This document shows, in pieces, positions 16,690 to 30,773 of a DNA stretch of 64,000 nucleotides. Both the position numbers and the translations under genes were made by a program. Every line of letters begins with the position of its first letter. Within the stretch, counting starts at the first letter, position 1. The stretch comes from Amanita rubescens. Lineage: Eukaryota; Basidiomycota; Agaricomycetes; Agaricales; Amanitaceae. The DNA is taken from NCBI GenBank assembly GCA_015039365.1, contig WION01000006.1, positions 186,001 to 250,000 of the forward strand, given 5' to 3'. The notes below the pieces were generated by a model that saw nothing but the letters and a program-made list of their open reading frames with translations, was not told where the DNA came from and made no database searches.

Positions 16690-17480
16690 TAATGGGGGGG
16701 ATCCTAGGCTTTCGCCTGCACATACTGGCTTACTGTTGTTTCAGGTAATAAATATCACGGACCTGAGGGTGTGCCTCATCTGCATCGCTACTTAAGATCT
16801 CGATCAACCTACTCGCGTTGAACCGATATATCCTAGCGCTCTACCGACCCGTTGACGGCATTGATGACTTATGGAAGGTCACCATCATGGCGCAATGGTT
16901 TCACTGATCGGATTGTCTCCTCGCTGAGATGTGTCGAACGATATTTTCGGGTACTGCGCCAAAACTTTGGGTCGACGCGTTCAAAAAGTGCTCACACACA
17001 CACACACACACCTCGTCGATAATGCGAGGCAAGACTTCGACTTCTTTTTTGCCGGCTCAAGGCGAAGGCAGGTAACTCAACGGATCGGTTCACTCTGGGT
17101 ACCCCCCACAACTGTGTATTATAATAGAGGGGATGAGGGTGCGAACCTTTTGAATCGGTCAGGTACATCGAGTCGCCCCTTTCATAATTTACTTAACCCC
17201 GCACAAACTGACTTGGCTCGAACATAGCGTTAGTCAGAGCGTCCCTTGACGCGCGGGTTCTCGTCATGAAACTCGGCGGTTATTATAATCTTTCAACAAG
17301 CATTCGTCGATTACGGAATTATTGACTGTAGGACCACACTGTGATTGTTTATCGTACGATAATCCAGTTATCTGGTTGTTGTATTGTAACTAGTTGATAA
17401 GGATTGATGTATTTGACAGATTGACCCAGAAGCATCATATCTTGACAGGACATATGTACTTGAAGTTGCTTTAAGTGTAA
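16690..17480 (+). pseudogene. Third ABCC transporter relic, second piece (NBD2)
   Basis: Resumes the eroded transporter. catactggcttactgttgtttcaggtaa (16718) matches the AYWLTVTNQ exon and its donor. cgctctaccgacccgttga (16836) matches ALYRLVE. aaactttgggtcgacgcgttc (16960) matches KLWDALRRS. ctcgtcgataatgcgaggc (17011) matches LVDNAKR. cggatcggttcactctgg (17080) matches DRFTLDT, and gggtgcgaaccttttgaatcggtcagg (17135) matches the NLSVGQ exon. gcattcgtcgattacgg (17299) matches ASVDYE. Stops and frameshifts are frequent. Confidence 0.8.
16992..17011. repeat. (CA)n microsatellite
   Basis: About ten CA units inside the eroded NBD2 piece, at the place where intact copies read RRSYLVDN. It is consistent with neutral drift of a dead gene. 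Confidence 0.95.
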
Positions 17481-17673
17481 TGGAAGGCTGTTGCGCGTGG
17501 AAAAAGAACTTTGCCAAGCACATTAAATAAAGCACAAGTGAAAGGCGTGTATTAATATTAATGTCACAGCATGTAGCTTGGGGAATATAGAGAAACATCA
17601 GGGACTAGTAGGGATGCATGTATAAAGAACAACAAGACGGGTAGGTAGTGCAGCGATAACAGAATCCAGATCA

Positions 17674-19270
17674 TCAGTCCATAAAAAGTCTCTTCAGGTA
17701 ATCTCCTGCGGCTTGCTTGAGGGAAGGATCCACAGTAGGATTGCCAAGGACCTCCTAAAGCGGTATATCGTTAATTAGGCAAATGGATGTCTGGTTCTAG
17801 GATACAACTTACGATTGCACGGTCCATCTTTTGCTTGGTGGAGGCAGTCTGCCTGTTGTGTTCGAATTCGGCAGCCTCGCGCTCCACCCTGAGTCGCTCC
17901 ATATCCCTCCTCAGAGCGCTCTCTCGTTCTTCTCGTTCTTCTCGCCTGCGCATATATTCTAATTTCATTTTACCTGTTTGCGTCTGCACCTGCAGGAACT
18001 GTAGATAGGTGTGAAGGAGTCCTTGGGTGATGGGTATATTTACAATAGTGGGGTCGGAAGTCGAGGTGACGGAAGAAGAGGAAGGGTTGGGTTGGGTCGG
18101 GCCGCCGGCAGCCGAGGAGGGTGAGTTGGGGAGGGGAGGAATGTCTCGCAGGGTCTGGGGATTGATGTAATTATTCATGGGATGGGAGCGGTCGTTTGCA
18201 ATGCCGTTTATACCATTGGTCATCTGGATCGGGTCAGGAGCTGAAGTAAAGTCCATCGTCGTCTGGTCGTCGTCGTCAGCGTCCTCTACCGTAGTCGATG
18301 TCGGAGGCCCTTGACCATTGGCGCGCGACTGGATCGGTCTCGTCGTGGCCGGATCGCCGTGCCACCTGGGATTACATGTGATGCGAGAACGAAGAACGCC
18401 GAGAAGAAAAAGCTTACCTCCGATAGAAGAGATCATACCACCCAACGCGGTGCCAATGATCAATTGTTCTGGCGGTGATGTTACCCACGTCACATCCCGC
18501 CTTGCGGGCGGTTTGGAGCCTGCGCTCGTACTCGCGCAGCCGGTCGGCCTCGGGCAGACCTGTGATGGAGGGAGCATGGCTGTGATACGATTCGAACGCG
18601 TAAATCTGTTTAAAGAGGTTAAAATTGCGTTCGTAGCAGCCTTTCAGAGCCTGATACGTCTTTTTGTTGCCAAAGACCTCCATGGAGCACTAAAAGTGGG
18701 TTAGCGGAGGCAAAACGCGTACGTGGAGACAGACCTCGCGGAGACAAGAATTTTTAGTGGCCCTAAGGGCATTCCAGTGATCGTCCTGGCCAGGCCCCAT
18801 GAGCCAGGAGAATAGTTTTGATTTTTCCTCATCTGTCCAGTGCTTTGCGCCCTGGCCAGAGGAGTCGATGTCGTAATCGGTAGCGTCGTCAGTTTCGCGA
18901 CGGCGCTTGACTACCTGAGCATTCATGACATCGACCTGCTTGCGCTTTACGCCCGGAGAGGGCTGACTAGTAGTGACGGCGAATAGAGGAGAATGAGAAG
19001 ATGAAGCGGCGGGATGAGGTTGAGGAGGAGGGATTTGTGGTAGGTTTGGAGAAGAATTGCGATAAGAGTCTGGAGGACGTGAGTAGGGTGGAGCAGGGCC
19101 AACAAGATGTGAGCCGAGAGCCTGACCGAGGCTCTGGTGAGTCTGGAAGGGAGTCTGGGGATGAATTGAAGTGAGCAGTTTTGAAAGCACGAGTCTCGAA
19201 AACGCACGGAGCCATTGCTATCGAGATTGGAGTCTCTCCGGTCAGGCATGGGCATATGGCCGTATTGCAT
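17674..19270 (-). CDS. SANT/Myb-like DNA-binding regulator
   Basis: A probable nuclear DNA-binding protein of a family common in basidiomycetes. Five exons read cleanly: MQYGHMPMPDRRDS... (start 19268-19270), then after an intron TPFQTHQSLGQALG and a Pro/Ser-rich stretch with the basic motif VKRKQVDVMNAQVVKRRRE. The SANT-like domain follows: HWTDEEKSKLFSWLM, HWNALRATKNSCLRE and MEVFGNKKTYQALKGCYER. A hydrophilic middle and a C-terminal coiled coil (RREEREERESALRRDMERL) come next. The last exon 17674-17754 reads EVLGNPTVDPSLKQAAGDYL and ends at TGA 17674-17676. The exon joins at 17813, 18365/18418, 18689/18735 all have GT..AG sites and correct phase. Its start lies only about 160 bp from the end of the next minus-strand gene. 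Targets are unknown. Confidence 0.75.
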
Positions 19271-19427
19271 GGCTGAATCACTGGATCATGGTTGAATGCA
19301 CGACATGATGCAGACCGCGACACACACTTTGGGACCTGCGACGCCATCCGCAACTGAACCGCCTCGATGCGCTGTCTTGTTTGGTTCGCAGCGGCTCGTC
19401 TGCCAAACATCATTATAATCTCTCCGG

Positions 19428-22981
<3,554 letters not shown>

Positions 22982-22986
22982 CAGCT

Positions 22987-23695
22987 GGGCCAGCTAGGTC
23001 CGTAAGCAGTGCTGAAATTGCAGTTACAATGGCCCTGGTTCAGAACTTCGGCTATGCGAGGCGGCTAATCTGAGCAATTAATACACCGATCAGGCGCTCG
23101 AACCAAGCGGAGGACAGTCGTTACGTATTCCGTGCGTGCACGCTACTTCCTCAAGGCCATGTTCGCTCTTCGGAGCCACTGGTTTCTCTTTTTGTTTCTC
23201 TTTCTGGAAGTCGATGCTCGACCCACACGGCCCACCACCTTCATTTCGCTTCCTCTTCAAAGTTTTACCTGTGGGACACGTTGGATGATCATCCTAACGA
23301 ACGTGTCAACTGACGTCGTGTATCATTATCGATTAGGTGCATCATCACAGTGTGAATGCTTGTGAATGCTACTCTGCGGCGTTATGCCCGAATGACCGGC
23401 CGACGCATGAGGACCTCTTCAAGAATCTTATAGACCGTGTATTTCCTCCTTCCGCGGTGCAGAAAAGATATAATAGAGAGGGGCTTGACAAAAATTTAAA
23501 CTATGCGGGCTCGAATAGCGACAAAGCGTCGGCTGTGCTTAAGCGGCCCTTCCGTCTGGGACCGGCAAGAGCGGACATTCTCATGCCAATGTCACTTCAA
23601 ATTCCACCACCGGACCGGCTAGTATTGGCCTCACCATCGAGTCAGTTGTATATATTATTTTGTCTATATCGTCTAATGATGGAGTTTGCTCCGCG
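22987..23695 (+). pseudogene. Truncated duplicate of aspartic-protease promoter and 5' exons
   Basis: Matches 28629-29395 almost base for base apart from small deletions. It starts at gggccagctaggtccgtaagcag and includes the same promoter. The signal-peptide exon is MFALRSHWFLFLFLFL..., and the propeptide exon is NREGLDKNLNYAGSNSDKAS. It stops after GPASIGLTIESVV with no catalytic domain. Deletions relative to the intact gene shift the frame: one spans the first intron donor (DDHP then straight to aacg), others fall near 23395, 23445 and 23545. It cannot make a protease. Confidence 0.9.
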
Positions 23696-23917
23696 AAATC
23701 GAGTGATCCTCAGTCATAGATGGCCCACCTCAGCTGGTTTATAACATCCTGCGTCTGCTTATTTGTTCTGATTGAAATTTTGAATCTGAGATCGTTAATC
23801 AGAATTTTTTCAATACTCGTCTCGCCAAGCTTACTACATCATAGACCTGTAAACGAGTCGTAGAATGTTAGGAGTGGTGCAATAACTGGACTGATAAGAA
23901 CTCACCTTCCAACGCGA

Positions 23918-24949
23918 CTAAGAATCCGTTGTAAATAAAGCGACTCGTGGAAGTACGAGTAAATCTTGCAAAAACACAGGAACGCGGAGCAGAAGCAACG
24001 TGCTAGATGTCGACAGCACCGCTAAAACCGTGATTCTCACCGGTGCCTCGTCTAGATACTTGATCAATTTCTTCAAAGGGGGGGAATCCGGATTTTCCTC
24101 GATGAGAAAGGCCGCCACGACCGTTCGGGAAGTCATGGCAACTGGTAAAGTTGATGCGATTGGGCTAGGATGAGGACGAAATGTAATTGGTAAATCCCAT
24201 CCTTCACGTAGAACAAACATGGCAGGAAATTGCCCTAGCTTAGAGTCGGGAGTGATACCTTTGACGATGTCGTCACAGGTGAAAGGTTCTCCCATCTCCA
24301 GAAGCCTGGTAAAGGCTTCACACCAGTGCTGCGTGAATGTCCGTCCATCTTCTCTCGAATTGCTGATACCCTTGCGTGCAGTAGCAGCCACGAGCTCCAC
24401 CCTCGCACCCTTGGTCTTCCCGCCCTGTCCTGCAATAGCAGCACAACGGGAATCTATCACGAGGAGAACATCGAGCCCCGAAGAATTCGAAGCCAAATCC
24501 TTCAGACTGTTTTTAATAAGAGAGATATCCATTTCTGGCCCATCACCCAGCTCCTGACCGGTTTTTGGGGTGATAATGAGGCTATCGGGTGTACTACCGG
24601 CGATGGCGTGGCCTGCATAATGGAGGATGAGGAGCTTGCGACGTCCGGATTGTGATACTGTTTCGGCGATTTCACCTGCCAATGTAATACCTGGCATAAC
24701 GACATCGTCCAGGCTTCGCTGGCATGATTCTACGTCCTGAAGCTTCGAAAGAGTATCGATGAACAGGGAGCTGTCTTCCCCACTACCGGTATCGTCTGAT
24801 TTCCAGTAAATGGAAAAGACGGAAACGCTATCGTAAGAGTCCGAGACCGCGATTTGCATTCGCTGTATCGCTTCATTAAACCTTGCCTCGACGGTTTGTG
24901 CTGTCAATCTTTGCAAATCGGCAATATGAGGAATATTAGAAAGTGCCAT
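23918..24949 (-). CDS. Caspase-like (peptidase C14 fold) protein
   Basis: A single-domain protein resembling fungal caspase/metacaspase-like (CD-clan) proteins, which in other fungi act in programmed cell death or as domains of NLR receptors; here no role is known. Residues after the ATG at 24949: an N-terminal helical part (DLQRLTAQTVEARFNEAIQR), then strand plus His loop KLLILHYAGHAIAG (residues about 125-140), and DVLLVIDSRCAAIAG where the catalytic Cys loop should be. ELVAATARKG and GRTFTQHWCEAF follow, like the p10-equivalent part. The family pattern is D-x-C; here the third position is Arg and Cys comes one residue later, so activity is doubtful. The C-terminal 60 residues (ITVLAVLSTSSTLLLLRVPV) resemble the beta-rich tail of related fungal proteins. 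The stop at 23918 may be early. No signal peptide. An earlier ATG at 24997 is possible. Confidence 0.65.
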   Translation of the reverse strand: MALSNIPHIADLQRLTAQTVEARFNEAIQRMQIAVSDSYDSVSVFSIYWKSDDTGSGEDSSLFIDTLSKLQDVESCQRSLDDVVMPGITLAGEIAETVSQSGRRKLLILHYAGHAIAGSTPDSLIITPKTGQELGDGPEMDISLIKNSLKDLASNSSGLDVLLVIDSRCAAIAGQGGKTKGARVELVAATARKGISNSREDGRTFTQHWCEAFTRLLEMGEPFTCDDIVKGITPDSKLGQFPAMFVLREGWDLPITFRPHPSPIASTLPVAMTSRTVVAAFLIEENPDSPPLKKLIKYLDEAPVRITVLAVLSTSSTLLLLRVPVFLQDLLVLPRVALFTTDS

Positions 24950-24999
24950 GGGATTTGACCGAAACTGAAACTGAATCACACCACAGCCCCACTGCATCC

Positions 25000-25600
25000 G
25001 CTCTCTTTCTGATCTGCACGGGCGTCATCCGACAGCGAAACCCCCCTTTTTGTAATCTGGCCTGGGTGTCACAGAGATTCCTCGTGCGCTCTCGAATGGC
25101 GCTGACGCCGAGTTAATCGCGACTCATCTAGGTCCAATGTACGCCGGTCTTCAAGTTGGAGCCCGAAATGACAGGAGATTGTTACGTTATCCACGACAGA
25201 GGCTGGATACAAAAGAAAGTTATTGGTGCTCATATTATCAAAGCGCTATCGCTCTATCGGCACCGCGCGAACGAAGCATATTGACATCTGGTTTCACTTC
25301 GTCCGCTGGGTTGATATACAGTACGAGAGAAGATCTCTTTGGTCTAGTATTATCTCACAAATGACATGATGGCAGATATAATGACGGAGGCGCTTCCTAG
25401 CCCAAAGGTGAAGCATTTTGGTGTGTTTGGGACCGACGCGAGCTTGAGGGGGAGTGTTGATCCTTGAAAACGTTGAAGCTTGAAGAATCTTGTATTGCCT
25501 ACATATGGACACCTACCAAATCCGGTAGGCAGTTGTGCCATTTCGGAACCGCCGTACGTTTCTATAATCTATTCATTCGTTTTGCTTCTGCCCACACAGC
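25000..25600. other. Intergenic, no gene recognised
   Basis: Lies between the divergent caspase-like gene and the proline-rich secreted-protein gene. Short open frames on both strands show no family resemblance or codon regularity. Confidence 0.4.
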
Positions 25601-25755
25601 CTTGATATAGTGCCCATTTTATGGGCATTGCGTTCCTCGTATCAAAGCTGTCATCAAACCTAGGCAAAGTTTGCTTATACTACACAGCCTTCATTGTGAT
25701 CGCCATATAGTGCCCCTGATATGGGCCGTGTATAAAAGCTGTCATCGAACGTAGG
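25601..25755 (+). promoter_or_regulatory. Twice-repeated promoter block with inverted repeat TGCCC...GGGCA
   Basis: Two versions of a block lie exactly 100 bp apart. ATATAGTGCCCATTTTATGGGCA (25606-25627) and ATATAGTGCCCCTGATATGGGC (25706-25726) are each palindromic around an AT-rich spacer. Each is followed by an AAGCTGTCATCRAACNTAGG box (about 25647 and 25737). The second box ends about 60 bp before the ATG at 25816. A duplicated activator site plus core promoter for the secreted-protein gene is the natural reading; the binding factor is unknown. Confidence 0.6.
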
Positions 25756-25815
25756 TCCCTCTTCCCACGGAGCTGGTCTCTTCAAACGCATTTCTGAAAG
25801 CTGGCCTTTTTAAAC

Positions 25816-26217
25816 ATGCGTCTCTTGCTCGCCATCGCTCTCCTCTTTGGCTCTTATTCCACTGCCAATCCCATGCCGCATCCTCGCACAGGAGCATCCT
25901 ATGATCGCCCGCTGGCATTTCCTGAACCTGAACCCTATTATGGTTACCTGCCAGCATTTCCTGAACCCGAACCCTATTATGGTCACCCGCAGCGCATACC
26001 ATTTCCTCAACCCTATCAGCACATACCATTCCCTCAGCCTCAGCTATATAGTCACAACCCACCACCTCTGCCCAATGGTCGGCATAGACCTCCTCCTCAA
26101 CACAATGGCGGTCGCACGCCATCTTCTCTCCAGCGCCCCGGTCGTCGCCCGCATATGCCCCCGCCAGTACACCACTTCGGGTCCCCCACCCCCGTACGAA
26201 GATTCATCTCACACTGA
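25816..26217 (+). CDS. Small proline-rich secreted protein
   Basis: A 133-residue protein with a clean signal peptide (MRLLLAIALLFGSYSTANPM) followed by low-complexity Pro/Tyr/His-rich sequence. It contains near-repeats of FPEPEPYYGYLPA / FPEPEPYYGHPQ and IPFPQPYQH / IPFPQPQLY, and then a basic Pro-rich tail ending RRFISH before TGA at 26215-26217. It has no cysteines after the signal, so it is unlike hydrophobins or disulphide effectors. A cell-wall or matrix role is only a guess. An overlapping frame is also open to 26443, because Pro-rich codons are permissive; the signal peptide decides for this one. A duplicated promoter block sits just upstream. Confidence 0.6.
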   Translation: MRLLLAIALLFGSYSTANPMPHPRTGASYDRPLAFPEPEPYYGYLPAFPEPEPYYGHPQRIPFPQPYQHIPFPQPQLYSHNPPPLPNGRHRPPPQHNGGRTPSSLQRPGRRPHMPPPVHHFGSPTPVRRFISH

Positions 26218-27170
26218 AGAGGAAGATGAACCCCTGCCCCCACCCCCCATCTACCCGCCCTACGTCCGGCCCTCAATCCCCCCTGTAGATTATGGCCCTC
26301 CCGATCTTCCAGTGAATATTTTTTTACCCGGGAACACCAAAGCGACCAAAAGGTACAAAGCGAACGAAGTGACCAATCCAGCGACTAAGGCGAACAAAGC
26401 GAACAAAATGCCAGGCCGCCCTGCTAAGAAACAACGTACATAGCAGGAGAATCGACGGCCCTGAAAGCGTCTCGACCGCGGTTTTTTGTCTTTTGTAGAA
26501 CTACTCAAGTATGATAATGCAGCGCAGTTTATTCTAATTTGTACGAATGAAATACTCTAGAAGATTGTAGTATAGGCTTTGTTAGGTTTTGTTCTTAGGC
26601 GTAGGCAGAGGGACCGAAGAGAAGAATGATAATGAACGGCAACGTATATTCAAAAGACCTGCCCTCGAAAATATGCATATTATATTAGACATAGAAGGAG
26701 ACGGGGGGAACTTGAGCTTCCGCCAATGCACTTTGACTAGGATAAAAATACATCGCCGTTTGTACCCTTCTTTTGCGCAGGATTCAATAGAATTGGTGAT
26801 AAATGATCTCACGTCAAATACTTGGGTCACCGCGATGCACGGGAAGTCCGATGCCATTTCTGAGACGTGTTTAACAGTAGTGATTAAGCAAAGGACTTAC
26901 ACCTCAGTCACGGTTAAATAATGACTGAGGCTTGAACTCCACCAGACTACATAGCTTCCATATTATATAGCTCAAGATCAAGACCGTTTGAGCTCGTACA
27001 GTGGATGGGGCGAGCGAGAAAGCGGAAGGATGTACCACAGGCTCTGCCAGTGCGGGACAAAAATAACTCGGTCGTCTCGGCCGACCGCGGACGATCTTGA
27101 TGCGTCCAATGCCTCATGGCCTCATGCATAGTAATAGTATGCCAGTCGCTATAGCAACAGTCCAAGTGCT
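26218..27170. other. Intergenic, no gene recognised
   Basis: 3' flank of the secreted-protein gene, then sequence with only short open frames on both strands (for example plus 26589-26921). None resembles a known family. Confidence 0.4.
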
Positions 27171-28560
27171 TCAATGGTCTCTGCCAGCCTTCCCTTCTGG
27201 AGTCCTCGCCTTGTAAATGCCTCGCTCGCGTACATTCTCCACAATATCACAAGCATTCGAAAGCGTTTGTCGCTCGTCAGGATCTTTTGTTCGTTTCCGG
27301 CCTGGAACATGTCTGAATATATTATATATCATCGCTCAGGAATATAGTATGCACCAATTATAGCCCAGTTCCTGGTCAACCGCAATGCAGGCTCAACCTA
27401 GAATAACAACTATCGTTGTTCCCAGACCCGCCGAGGTTCAGATTGTCGATAAAGTCATCGTTTGGTATGGCGAACGCAGGCGCAGTTGAACGATCGTATT
27501 TCACGTCGAAACTCCAGGGGCAACAATTGACAGGTATCCGGCCGCTGAGAAGATGGTTGATACAACGGGAACTCAGGGCGTGAGTTCGTCGGCGTGATTA
27601 CCAATGACGAATACTCCGGGTTTGAAGTATGGATCGTTTGGTGTGGTGGTGATAAGGAGAGGGTTGAAGTGTGCTTGCGTCATTGAAGGGTAATGTGACC
27701 AGCATGAATGCGATTGAGTGTGTGAGAAGACCGTTTCCGTAGCTGTGTGTGTAGGAGGTCAAGGTTGTGATTGTGTTGTGTTGAGACGAAAGGCGTACCC
27801 AAAGTTTAAAAACCCTCCAGGCGGACGAGGCCAAGTTTTCCATGGTTCATTTATGTTCACGTTATCAGGTGCCGAATGAGCCTCTTCATAAGTTTGTTTC
27901 CAGAGGAGCATTAAATACGTTGCAATGCCAATATCCTTATAAACACAAAACCGTTCAGGGCATGATGGCTTTGAGTAAAGACGGGAGCTTTACCCCAAAT
28001 ACGTGCTTGAGTGGATCTATTACCTCTTGCCATGGTCTTGGTATGATTCTCGAGGGACCAATACATCGTGGATGACCCTCTTCTTATAGTTCGTCATTGC
28101 ACCCCATCCATATCTATGCAGGGTTCCAGGAGCGCCAGACAAGTACGATAGAGACGAGAGTCAGGACCTGTTGGTGTGCCATCCAATGGCCGTACCTCTA
28201 TTCGTATTGTCGGTGTTTCTGCAGAAGAAATATAGCGAAGCGCAAGATGATGATAAGGAAGACAATTTCCGGGTTCCACTATCGGTGTTAATACAACGAC
28301 AGACGGTGTCCAGGAATCTTCCGAAACGTAGAAGGAACAGAACTGTTCCACTGAGGCATCGCGCTCCGGCCTTCGAGCAAGCAATTTGCGGCAAATGCAT
28401 CGAATAGGCTTGAGCGACACAAATTGTGGTATCGAATCAGGGGAATCAATTCACGTATATGTTCCGATCTGAGAATAAGAGTAGAATTATGGTCCTGTTG
28501 TTATGTCAGCCCTATTTCAGCCAGCATGAAATCGCTCCCTGCCTGTGGTCATATATGAGT
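27171..28560 (-). pseudogene. TRM44: TRM44 (tRNA Um44 2'-O-methyltransferase) relic
   Basis: The whole length of the fungal tRNA(Ser) uridine-44 2'-O-methyltransferase can be followed on the minus strand but not in one frame. Blocks in order: NSTLILRSEHIREL (about 28490); RRPERDASVEQFCSFY and VVLTPIVEPGNCLPYHHLAL (28330-28260); LYRTCLALLE then, one frame over, TLHRYGWGAMTNYKKRVIHD (about 28130-28060). Next come DIGIATYLMLLWKQTYEE and PWKTWPRPPGGFLNFG (27930-27800), and the SAM loop YGNGLLTHS (about 27740). Then VFVIGNHADELTP is followed by TGA where Trp is expected (about 27588-27618), NLNLGGSGNN lies at about 27440, and RTPEGKAG lies near the end. Lesions: frameshift in LLE|TLHRY, stops after DHGKR, TGA for Trp, Cys to Tyr in the SAM motif, and lost sequence between THS and GNHADELTP. 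Family resemblance is from memory. Confidence 0.8.
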
Positions 28561-28806
28561 GTCGTCGTGCATCACGTCAAAAAAGACCGAATTTATTGGT
28601 CTGACTACGGGAGACTAGCCTGTGGTGTGGGCCAGCTAGGTCCGTAAGCAGTGCTGAAATTGCAGCTACAGTGACTCTGGTTCAGAACTTCGGCTATGCG
28701 AGGCGGCTAATATCTGAACTCCTGAACGCTCGAACCAAGCGGAGGACGTCGTTACGTATTCCGTGCGCGCACGCTACTTCCTCAAGGCCTCCCATCTCCC
28801 GAGGCC

Positions 28807-30773
28807 ATGTTCGCTCTTCGGAGCCACTGGCTTGTCTTTTTGTTTCTCTTTCTGGCCAAAGTTCAAGTCGATGCTCGACCCACACGGCCCACCACCTTCA
28901 TTTCTCTTCCTCTTCAAAAGGTTTATCTGCGGGACATGTTGGATGATCATCCCGCCATCGTAAGCATTAAACGATATCTAACGAACGTGCCAACTGACGT
29001 CGTGTATCATATCGATTAGGTGCATCATCACAGTGTGAATGCTGCTCTGCGGCGTTATGCCCGAATGACCGGCCGTTCAGAGCCGGCGCATGAGGACCTC
29101 TTCAAGAATCTTATAGACCGTGTGTCGACCATTCCTCCTTCTGCGGTGCAGAAAAGATATAATAGAGAGGGGCTTGACAAAAATTTAAACTATGTGAGCT
29201 CGAATAGCGACAAAGCGTCGGCTGTGCTTAGCGGGGTTAAGCCAGCCAAACATACTGCCCTTCCGTCTGGGACCGGCAAGAACGGACATTCTCATGCCAA
29301 TGTCACTTCAAATTCCACCACCGGACCGGCTAGTATTGGCCTCACCATCGAGTCAGTTGTATATTATTTTGTCTATGTTACCTCTCGTCTAATGGAGATT
29401 TAGAGGTCAGGACATTGGATGTGTGTATTCTTTCTTTGGTGAAATTAAGGGATGTTGAGTACCTTCACAGACATGAGCGCTTTTATGATTGGCACGCCAC
29501 CCCGTGCTTTCCAAGTTCTCATAGATACCGGATCTGCAGATCTCTGGGTTGGCGCGGACGACTGCCAGGATGCGGGCGGGAGCTGCGTGAGTCCAGCAAA
29601 GGAGAAAAAACAATTCAGCCACTGACGTCAGGCTTTTTGTAGGGGAACCACGTTTATTTAGGTTCCAACTCCAGCAGCACATTCAAGGACCTTAACCAAA
29701 CGTGGTCAACTCAGTATGGAACTGGATCCGTTGACGGTCATATGGTACAGGATGTCGCCTCCGTCGCGGGTCTTCGACTCCCGTCCCTGAAATTTGGAAC
29801 TGCTTCTGAGGAATCCAGTGACTTTCTCTCGTACGTATTCTCGAATCCGCCGATGAACTCCATCTTAAGAATACTAGGGTTCCATTTGATGGTATTCTCG
29901 GGCTGGCACAGTCGGTACGTGCTCTATATCTAGTCAGGAACGGCATCCCTCCCAACCTCTAAACGTGACAGAAAATCCTGTCCCGCCAACAAGTTCCAAC
30001 TATCGTCGAAGCTCTCTTTGCATCAAATCTTATTTCCAAACCCATTGCGTCCTACAGGATACCCCGCTACGCTGATCACGAGAACGACGGCGAAGTGACA
30101 TTTGGTGGCATGGATCCGGCCAGATTCGACGCTAAAACTCTGATAACTGTTAAAAATAAGAGTAGGCTTGGCTTCTGGGAAGCCCCCCTCGATGCCATCC
30201 ACGTGAACGGCGAAGACCTGGGTTGGGGTAACCGTACCTTGATCCTTGACACGGGCACTGTCAGTATTTTTGTTTTTATGCTCCGCAATTCAATTTTTCA
30301 TCTGATTCTGTCCAGACGTTCATCATTGCTCCATCCAAGGCAAGTTCAAAGATATCCATGATTCTTTTTTTGGAAATGACGTAATGTATTGGAATTCTAT
30401 TAGGACGTTACTGCGATCCATACTGCCATTCCTGGAGCCGCGAAAGACGGCGATACTTGGACGGTTCCTTGTAACCTCACGACTCCCATATCCTTCACGA
30501 TAGGCGGCGGTGCATTCCTCATCAATCCTCGTGATATCGCCTTCACTCCCATGAACCGGAGCCACCCTAACGGCACCTGTATATCGGGAATAGCCGAAGG
30601 CAATCCAGGCTTAGTCGTTGAAGAATGGCTCGTGAGTATTGTTATTACCTTATCGTCGCCGCTCTGCCGTCTCAGGCACATCCCTTGGTCAGGCTGGCGA
30701 TGTCTTCCTCAAAAACGTCTACTTCAGTACGAACTCGGAGGCGGACGAGATTTCATTTGCCAACCCGGTATAG
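28807..30773 (+). CDS. Secreted A1-family aspartic protease
   Basis: Pepsin-fold acid protease, expected to be secreted or vacuolar. Signal peptide MFALRSHWLVFLFLFLAKVQVDA, then a propeptide (NREGLDKNLNYVSSNSDKAS). The first catalytic motif is VLIDTGSADLWVG (about 29514-29555). The flap region reads TQYGTGSVDGHMVQD, followed by VPFDGILGLAQS. The second catalytic motif is LILDTGT (about 30240). The end is GDVFLKNVYFSTNSEADEIS with TAG at 30771-30773. Introns include 28960-29019 and 29590-29641. The donor after TFIIAPSK (about 30339) is GC instead of GT. Both catalytic Asp are present, so activity is expected. Its promoter and first two exons are duplicated at 22987, and a paralogue in the opposite orientation lies at 33929-35744 with a kinase gene between. 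Confidence 0.88.
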
